A stretch of 64,000 nucleotides of DNA, from NCBI GenBank assembly GCA_011799875.1, contig CM022299.1:28175996-28239995 (forward strand), written 5' to 3'. Every line of letters begins with the position of its first letter. The stretch's first letter is position 1. Shown here piece after piece: positions 55,923 through 64,000 of the stretch. A program made the position numbers and the translations under genes. Under the pieces are notes generated by a model. That model was not told the DNA's origin. It did no database searches and worked only from the letters and a program-made list of their open reading frames with translations. The DNA is from Thinopyrum elongatum. Taxonomy: Eukaryota > Streptophyta > Magnoliopsida > Poales > Poaceae.

Positions 55923-56766
55923 CACTAGGGCAGAACCAGGCTATAGTCCCGGTTCGTAAGGACCTTGAGTCCCGGTTCTCCAACCGGCACTAAAGGGTGG
56001 GGACTAAAGGTCCCCCCCCTTTAGTCCCGGTTCAACACGAACCGGGACCAAAGGCCCACCACGTGGCACGATCCTGCACCGGGGGCTGGGGGACCTTTAG
56101 TCCCGGTTGGTAACACCAACCAGGACTAAAGGAATTTTTTTGAAAAAAAATTGAATTGTTTTTCAATTTTCAAATTTCTGAATTATTTGACAATTTAATC
56201 TCTAATCACCCCTCATCACTGCTCATGTGTGGAGCACTCATTATTCCAAATCGTCTAACTTCCCGGCCGGTCACCCATCCTCTCACTACTCCAGCCTGAG
56301 CACGCTTAACTCTCGAGTTCTATTCACCATAGTCTCCAAGTCTGCACTTGTTGTTTTTCCTGACAATAGTAAGCTGTCAATCCTATTAACCCTCAGGAGT
56401 TTAGCTTGAGCATGAAGTCACACGTTTCATCATTTGAGTTTGAAACTTTTATTCTAAAAAAAATTTATTTAGTAACACTAATATTTCTTGAATAAGTAGT
56501 TTGACCATAGTTTGACCATAGTTTGACCACAGTTTGACCAGATTTGACCAAAATTCAAAAAAACTGAAATAATTATTTAGTAAACTAATATTTCTTGAAT
56601 AATTATTTAGTAAAAATAATATTTCTTGAATAAGTAGTTCGACCATAGTTTGACCAGATTTGACCAAAATTCAAAAAAACTAAAATTTGAGCATAACTTT
56701 TTTTCCTTTCAGAATTTGAGGATTCTAAAAGTTTGTAAAACGGCCTACACCGGTCAAACACGGAAC
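55923..56766. mobile_element. Truncated second copy of the small CACTA derivative
   Basis: It starts CACTAGGGCAGAACCAGG after gat and follows 47319 onwards, including the TTTGACCA repeats (here expanded, 56501-56660). It ends around 56766 where the inverted LTR starts; the right terminus is missing. Confidence 0.8.
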
Positions 56767-59700
56767 ACATAACTATCTACAAGACCCTCCATAGGAACCA
56801 GACCTCTGTCTGGGATTCCCAAATTACTCATCGAAGCCCATGTGGAACTACTAGTGAGACTGATATCTCCTTTATAAAAACATAAATTAAGCAACCGTGA
56901 GTACAAAGGTACTCAGCAAGACTTATATCAGAACTAACTACATATGCATCAGTATCAACTAGGGGGTTGTGGAGTTTATCTACAGCAAGCCAGCTTTGAC
57001 TCAATGGCTATCCTGTACTACGACTACCAGTATTTTCTTTATGGTGAGAAAGCACACACAAGTCCACTAGTCACCACAACAATACACCACTATGGATCCT
57101 CTCCCGTCTCCCTACAAGAAGACCATCCATAGCACTCACACTTATCTTGCGCATTTTAGAGTATCCATTTCAACTTGTCTATGAATAATGTAACCTTCCA
57201 AGTAGTCCATATCCACGGACGCACCTATTCGAATAGATCATTTTACCCTGCAGGGGTGTACTTCTTCACACACGCCCCCACCACTTACCACCATATACAC
57301 GTCATGTATCTCGGCAACCTTCAAGCGGAGGCCTGGCGAGGGTGTCAGCCACAGCCTGACTAACCACGCAAGACTCTAGTCCAGGTTTATCGCCTATCTG
57401 AGGCTGAACCCGGAAGGGAAGTCCGGCCGAAGTTTCCATTACGGCCCCAAACAATGTGTGCAGTGTTCCCAAGTCCACCTCGATGGATGGTACTGCTCTT
57501 GGTACACCGGGCCACGGTGCCTAGTCTGTCCCAAGCTCACCTGTACCCGATTCCACTTGGTAGACTACTAGCACGACCTACAAACACCAGAAACTAGTTG
57601 CAATTCTTGGACAGAGATCAAGGCCGTTAATAAGTCGAGAGAGGTCATATTTCAGGGCCCAATGTGTGGTAGTAACTGTCTTGGATCACATACACATAAC
57701 TCAGTTCCTAAGGACGGTCTCAATGAGATAACCCACCATGTACTCCTACATGGCCTCTCATCGCTACATTTACCAAATCGTGTTCACACACTTATCTCTC
57801 ACACAGTAGGACATGAACACAACCATTCCAATTCATCGCCCAGATGGATCAGACCCAACACGACTCTAAGCATAGCAAGCAAGCATGGATGAGTAGTCAC
57901 ATCATGGCTTAAGCAATTCCTACTCATGCTAGTAGGTTTTACTATTTACTATGGCAAATACAGGTCATGCAGAGGAATGGGTTCAACTACCGCAACATGT
58001 AATAGTTGAATCATTGTTGTCCTAATGCAATAAAAGAGAGCAGGAGCGAGAGAGTGGGATTGTATCGAAATGCTCAAGGGGGTTTGCTTGGCTGGCACTT
58101 CTGAAGATAGCAATATGCTCTTCATCACTGTCAACGATCACTAGGTCGGAATCGTCTTCTATCAAGAAGGAACAACACCAGCAAACAAGAAAAGAACACA
58201 TTCAATGCAATGCACACCCAAATGATTGAAATGTCATGTTAAAGTGTTGAATTGACCTAATGTAATAGTTAGCCAGTTAATTGAAGTGGAATATTGCCAC
58301 ATAGCATTTTCCAAACTCCAAAGCTAATTATCAATATTCCATTTCCATGAATTGTCCTAAATAGTGATGTTAGGATGTTCAAACATGCATGAACATGGCA
58401 TAAACATATTCTTCATATTTTTCTGATCATTTTTCATATATAAATTCTTTCCATCTGAGTTATGGTTAATTTTATATGATTTTTATAAGTTTAACTATTT
58501 TCTAGAAATGATAAATCATTTCGGATTTATTTAGAAATCCAGAAACATTTCTACATCAGCTGACATCAGCAGTTGACTGGTCAAAAGTCAAACCTGATGG
58601 TGGGGTCCCACATGTCATAGGCAGAAGGTTAACAGAGGTTTAACTAACTCCTAAATAAAGAATTAGCAGGTTGGGGCCCCTGTCAGTGGCTAGGGCGGGT
58701 TAAACTAATTGTGATTAGGCCCTAACGATTGTGCCACATCGGCATCGCTGGAATTAAGTGCTGGCGAGCACGCAGCACGGCAGAGGGCTTCGGGTTTGCG
58801 CTACAGGGCATGGATAGAAGAGCGGTTTGCGGCTACAGCTTGCTGGCGCTCGCGTGCATCCAGTGGTGGCAATGGGAGGGCGTAGGGTGGCCTGAGTTGA
58901 GCACGGCTTCGACTTCGGCGGTGGCCAAAGCTCGGGTGTCGATGGAATCGATGACACGGCACGTGGGAGGACCAGCGGTTTGCACCTATGGACTCTACAA
59001 GTGCTCACGAACCCAACGGAGACACGCACGGGACCATTTGGTCACCGGAACTTCGTCAGCGACGAGCTTGTGTGGCGGTGCACTCTCGGCCTCAACTGAA
59101 TCAGTGGCTACGGTGAGAATTCAGGCACGAAGTTAGGGGGCAAAAGCTCACGGTGATCACATAGAAGTGGTTAGCGAGCTCGGGGAGGCAGCGAGGTGAG
59201 TGCGGGGTCGCCGGCAATATCGAGGACCGAACATTGAAGAAGGGGTCGATGGCATCCTTGCAGGGCTCCTGGTGTCGAACGGCTTGGTGTAGACGACACA
59301 GGAGACGACGGCAGTTCTTAGAGACTAGGTGGTGGGGCACGGCGTGCATGGTGGACGTGTGGACAGTGAGGGGTGGCGTCGTTGGCGTTCGGGGTGCGAG
59401 AGAGAGAGGGCCAGGGAAGAGGATGAAGACAGGGAAGAGCTCGAGGTGGTCCAGAGGGATGCGTGGCAATGTCTAGGCGCATCTGGGAGGAGGTAGGCAG
59501 ACAGGAGGTGGCTGGCGCATGCCGGCGTGCCGCGGACATGCGCTCCAGTCCTTCTGTCCAGAGGAAGAAGATGACTGGCAGCTGGGCCAGTTGGGCCGCC
59601 ACAGTGTCAGGCCTCAGGTGAGTTTCTGTGTCTCTGTCTTTCTCTATTTTCTTTCTATTTTTATATTTTCCAAATTAGTTTTGAATTTAGTTTTCAACCA

Positions 59701-59882
59701 AATTCATTTTTTTTGCTTCTGAAATTTATTGTGGATGCAATATTGATTATTCCAAAGTCCCACAACAAATTCCAAAATTATTTGAGCTGTAAATTATTTT
59801 ATAGCCATTTATTTGCTCCAATTTAAATACTTAGCGAGTTGATTCAAAGCCCAATATGTCCCAATACTTAGCGAGTTGATTC
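56767..59882 (-). mobile_element. Long Gypsy LTR, reverse orientation, truncated at both ends
   Basis: The reverse complement aligns with about 51520-54574 of the forward LTR (for example GTAGCGATGAGAGGCC and CTAGTTTCTGGTG). It lacks both true LTR ends. Open frames at 58729-59602 are GC-rich LTR sequence in several phases, not genes. Its left edge joins the truncated CACTA copy; its right edge joins Athila-like gag. The right 390 bp equal positions 1-370 of the window. Confidence 0.7.
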
Positions 59883-59971
59883 ATAATCCTTATCAGTAAC
59901 AAAAATAGGTGAAGTGGCAAAATTGGGATCATATTTCATTCTAGCATTCAAGGATTTTTCTTTCAGCTTAG

Positions 59972-60385
59972 CTAGCAATTTCTTAAGATCTTCTCTATCA
60001 TTACAAGAAAGAAAGTCTCTAGCAGTTTCTTTACCATAATATAACCCTCAGGTACAACAGGCAATTCATATCTAGGGGGAGAATCATAATCTTCAGTTTC
60101 AATAATATTTTCTCTAACCCTAGGAAGTTGTTCATCAAGAAATTCACCTAGTGGCACAGTATTATCAAGCAAAGCAGTAGTATCATCATAAGCATCATGC
60201 ATAGCAGAAGTGGCATCATCAATTACTTGCGACATATCAGAATTACTAGCCGGTGTAGGTGTCGCAAGCTTACTCAAAACAGAAGGTGAATCAAGTGCAA
60301 AGCTAGATGCCAGTTCCTTACCTCCCCTCATAGTAGAGGGAAAAATCTTGGTTCTAGTATCTTTCAAATTCCACATAGTGATCAA
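59972..60385 (-). pseudogene. gag N-terminal fragment, second copy
   Basis: It matches 489-902, including the frameshift after PEGYIM. Two residues differ (KLATP for KLVTP, SDMSQ for SDMPQ), and in both cases this copy agrees with element A at 8558-9034, so the changes occurred in the left copy. Confidence 0.75.
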
Positions 60386-60454
60386 CAGATATAAATCCCA
60401 AGTGACTCAGAGAATAGAGCTATGCTCCCCAGCAATGGCACCACAAAAAGGTCT

Positions 60455-61817
60455 TGATAACCCATAAGTATAGGGGATCGCAACAGTTTTCGAGGGTAGA
60501 GTATTCAACCCAAATGTATTGATTCGACACAAGGGGAGCCAAAGCATATTCTCAAGTATTAGCAGCTGAGTTGTCAATTCAACCAAACCTGAAAGACTTA
60601 ATATCTGCAGCAAAGTATTTAGTAGCAAAGTAGTATGGAAGTAACGGTAACAGTGGCAAAAGTAACAGTAGCAGTTTTGTAGTAATCGTAACAGTGGCAA
60701 CGGAAAAGTAACGAGGCAAAGATCAATATGTGAAAAGCTCATAGGCAATAGATCAATGATGGATAATTATGTTGGATGGCATAGGGTGACACAGAACTAG
60801 CTCCAATTCATCAATATAATGTAGGCATGTATTCCGAATATAGTCATATGTGCTTATGGAAAAGAACTTGCATGACATCTTTTGTCCTACCCTCCCATAG
60901 CAGCGGGGTCCTATTGGAAACTAAGGGATATTAAGGCCTCCTTTTAATAGAGAACCAGAACAAAGCATTAGCACTTAGTGAATACATGAACTCCTCAAAC
61001 TACGGTGATCACCGGGAGTGGTCCCGACTATTGCCACTCCGGGGTTGCCGGATCATAACACATAGTAGGTGACTATAACTTGCAAGATAGGATCAAGAAC
61101 ACAAATATATTCATGAAAACATAATAGGTTCAGATCTGAAATCATGGCACTCAGGCCCTAGTGACAAGCATTAGGTAAAGCAAAGTCATAGAAACATCAA
61201 TCTTAGAACATAGTGGATACTAGGGATCAAACCCTAACAAAACTAACTCGATTACATGGTATATCTCATCCAACCCATCACCGTCCAGCAAGCCTTCAAT
61301 AGAATTACTCACGCACGGCAGTGAGCATCATGAAATTGGTGATGGAGGATGGTTGATGATGACGACGGCGATGATTTCCCCTCTCCGGAGCCCTGAACGG
61401 ACTCTAGATCTGCCCTCCCGAGGAAGAACAGGAGGTGGCGGCGGCTCCGTATCGTAAAACGCGATGAATCCTTCTCTCTTATTTTTTTTCTCCCCGAACG
61501 TGAATATATGGAGTTGGAGTTGAGGTCGGTGGAGGTCCAGGGGGGCCACAAGGTCGGAGGGCGCGCCCCCACCCTTGTGGCCAGGGTGTGGGCCCCCTTT
61601 GGTTGATTCTTTCGCCAATATTTTTTATTAATTCCAAAAATTATCTCCGTGTAGTTTCAGGTCATTCCGAGAACTTTTATTTTTGCACAAAAATAACACC
61701 ATGGCAATTCTGCTGAAAACAGCGTCAGTCTGGGTTAGTTCTATTCAAATCATGCAAATTAGAGTCCAAAACTAGGGCAAAAGAGTTTGGAAAAGTAGAT
61801 ACGATGGAGACGTATCA
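60455..61817 (-). mobile_element. Athila-like LTR, second copy
   Basis: This is the counterpart of 972-2335 with a one-base deletion in the C-run of the GC-rich inverted repeat. The degenerate primer site lies at 60424-60443 and the polypurine tract at 61818-61831. Confidence 0.85.
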
Positions 61818-63921
61818 ACTCCCCCAAGCTTAACCCATTGCTTGTCCTCAAGCAATTCAGTTGACAAACTGAAAGTGATAAAGAAAAACTTTTACACACT
61901 CTGTTTGATCTTGTTGTTGCAAATATGTAAAGCCAGTATTCAAGTTTTCAGCAAAGATTATGAACTAACCATATTCACAATAACATTTAGGTCTCACATT
62001 TACTCATATCAATGACATAATCAACTAGCGAACAATAATAATAAATCTCAGATGACAACACCTTTCCAAAACAATCACGATATGATATAACAAGATGGTA
62101 TCTTGCTAGCCCTTTCTGAGACCGCAAAACATAAATGCAGAGCACCCCTGAAGATCAAGGACTGACTAGACATTGTAATTCATGGTAAAAGAGATTCAGT
62201 CACAGTCATAGTCAATATAAATTTATAACAATGCATACAAATGACAGCGGTGCTCTCTAACTGGTGCTTTTTATAAGGGGATGATGACTCAAGAATAAAA
62301 GTAAATAGATAGGCCCTTCGCAGAGGGAAGTAGGGATTTGCAGAGGTGCCAGAGCTCGAGTTTTTGAAATGGAGATAAATAATATTTTGAGCGGTATGCA
62401 TTCATTGTCAACGCAGCAACCAAGAGACCTCAGTATCTTCCATACTATATACAATATAGGCGGTTCCCAAACAGAATGGTAAAGTTTTTACTCCCCCTCC
62501 ACCAACAATCACACTCCATGGCTAGCCGAATTCACGTGTGCCATCCATACCAACAACTTTTCTGGGGGAGTTTTGTTTAATTATTTGAAATTTTGTTTCT
62601 GATCTTTTGATCATAGGACTGGGCATCTCAATTACCAGCCATTTTCTCGTGAATGATGAGCGGAGTCCACTCATCATGAGAATAACCCACCTAGCATGGA
62701 AGATATTGACAGCCATAGTTGGTACATGAGCGATTCGGGCATAAAAAATAGATTATCATTTGAAGGTTTAGAGTTTGGCACATGCAAATTTACATGGAAC
62801 GGCAGGTAAATACCGCATATAGGAAGGTATGGTGGACTCATATGGAACAACTTTGGGTTTATCAAAGTGGATGTACAAGCAGTATTCCCGCTTAGTACAA
62901 GGGAAGGCTAGAAAAAGACTGGGAAGCGACCAACTAGAGAGCGACAATAGTCATATACATGCATTGAGATTAACCAACATTGAATGCAAGAATGAGTAGG
63001 ATATAAATCACCATGAACATAAATATTGTGGAGCCTATGTTGATCTTGTTTCAACTACATGCGTGAAAATGTGCCAAGTCAAGCCACTCGAATCATTCAA
63101 AGGAGGATACCATCCTATCATACTACATCACAACCATTTTAAAAGCATGTTGGCACGCAAGGTAAACCATTATAACTCCTTGCTAATTAAGCATGGCATG
63201 AGTAACTATAATATCTAATTGTCATTGCAAACATGTTTCATTCATAATAGGCTGAATCAAGAATGATGAACTAATCATATTTACAAAAACAAGATTGGTC
63301 GAGTTCATACCAGCTTTTCCTCATCTCAATCATTTCATCATATATCGTCATTATTGCCTTTCACTTGCACGACTGAATGGTGTGAATAATAATAATAGTG
63401 CACGTGCATTGGACTAAGCTGGAATCTGCAAACATTTAATCAAAGGGGAAGACAATATAATATGGGCTCTTTGTAAGATCAACAATAATGCATATGAGAG
63501 CCAATCAACATTTTCATCGTGGTCTTCTCTCCTCGACCCCCAAAGAAAAGAAAAGAATTTCAAAGAAACACACTGAAATGTTTTTGGAGTTTTTTTTTCT
63601 GAAGGAAGTAAAACAAGAACGAGAAAAACTATTTACACGGGAAAACTCCCAACAAGTAAAAGAAGAACGAGAAATCTTTTTGGGTTTTCTTTCATACTAC
63701 TACTAAGCATGGAAAGTAAACTAAGCAACAACTAATTTTTTTTGTTTTTCTCGAAGGTTTTCAAACACACAAGAAGAAAGCGAGAAAAAGAAATAAACTA
63801 ACATGGATAATACAATGAAAAAGTATGAACACCGACAACTGGAATGAGTGTGTGAACATGAATGTAATGTCGGTAAGAAATACGTACTCCCCCAAGTTTA
63901 GGCTTTTAGCCTAAGTTGGCC
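61818..63921 (-). mobile_element. Non-coding 3' internal region of the Athila-like element, second copy
   Basis: This is the counterpart of 2336-4439, with scattered substitutions and one fewer T in a T-run near 63590. No gene. Confidence 0.75.
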
Positions 63922-64000
63922 TAAGCCCATGGATCAAAGTAGTTCTCTCCGGTGTATTGAGGAGGATCCTGGGGGTTCCACTGGTTAGCGAGCTCCTGTC
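63922..64000 (-). pseudogene. 3' end of the third ORF, second copy, cut by the window edge
   Basis: Reverse strand reads the ORF end DPPQYTGENYFDPWA and a stop at 63922, as at 4440. The rest lies beyond the window. Confidence 0.7.

Larger units (their letters stand above)
59493..64000. repeat. Direct duplication of window positions 1-4518
   Basis: The alignment offset is 59492 up to about 368, 59483 to about 2090 (a 27-to-18 base replacement) and 59482 afterwards (one C lost at about 2090). I counted roughly 30 base differences by eye, about 0.6-0.7%. Both copies share the junction between the reversed LTR and the Athila gag, so the duplication is younger than that junction. Neither end of the duplicated tract is visible in the window. 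Confidence 0.9.

Noticed and set aside
58729..59602. Open frames of 80-135 codons in the reversed LTR
   Set aside because: This is the counterpart of the GC-rich LTR block at 51770-52520; the frames are not conserved between the two LTRs.
59493..64000. Duplication as a pure assembly artefact
   Set aside because: The copies differ at about 30 positions and by a structured 27-to-18 base replacement, more than sequencing error would give. It is not excluded that two haplotypes were joined, and this is listed as a check.
1..64000. tRNA, rRNA, CRISPR or viral (pararetrovirus) sequence
   Set aside because: Nothing with cloverleaf boxes, rRNA similarity, regular spacer arrays or pararetroviral coat or movement motifs was recognised. 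Primer-binding sites resemble tRNA 3' ends but are only 12-20 bases long.

Overview
This window is transposon-dense intergenic DNA from a large-genome grass, most likely a Triticeae species (wheat, Aegilops or barley). The evidence is the repeat content. There are Gypsy LTRs starting TGATACGTCTCC (Sabrina/WHAM-like, Athila lineage, tRNA-Asp-type primer sites), a BARE/Angela-like Copia LTR, CACTA transposons packed with TTTAGTCCCGGTT subterminal repeats, Stowaway MITEs, and a long-LTR Gypsy family with a TGGTATCAGAGC primer site. Family names are from memory. I see no intact host gene, tRNA, rRNA or CRISPR array; host sequence is present only as fragments.

Layout: 1-370, end of a truncated, reverse-oriented long Gypsy LTR. 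371-10470, a reverse-strand Athila-like Gypsy array with the recombinant order partial internal / LTR / internal / LTR. 10471-15963, a second, forward Gypsy (C) whose 5' LTR was entered by the first. 15964-16810, unassigned GC-rich DNA. 16811-41512, an old reverse-strand Copia (E) split by a Sabrina-like Gypsy (D, 19939-39044, TSD atatg), which is itself split by a 12.6-kb CACTA transposon (21503-34110, TSD tac). 41513-41836, a fragment of a G-type lectin S-receptor kinase gene. About 45300-48819, a broken multi-exon gene with B3-like features, its last exon interrupted by a small CACTA derivative. 49399-50102, a MITE nest. 50197-50378, an orphan terminal exon. 51293-59882, a long-LTR Gypsy LTR, a second copy of the B3-like fragment plus its CACTA insertion, and an inverted LTR copy. 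From about 59493 to the window end the sequence of positions 1-4518 returns as a direct repeat with a period of about 59.48 kb.

The CACTA transposon carries four reverse-strand gene units. These are a short coiled-coil/membrane protein, a TNP2-class transposase (two stops and a frameshift), a small conserved ORF, and a Transposase_24 / proline-repeat / Ulp1-like protease gene. Between the transposase and the small ORF lies the most unusual feature of the window: two diverged head-to-head copies of a fragment of a SNF2-type ATPase. The fragment spans the SGTP helicase motif and most resembles the CLASSY/DRD1 class of RNA-directed DNA methylation remodelers. Its transcript would fold into a hairpin, so a possible small-RNA or counter-silencing role is worth testing. 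That function is inference; the inverted repeat and the SNF2 motif are read directly from the sequence.
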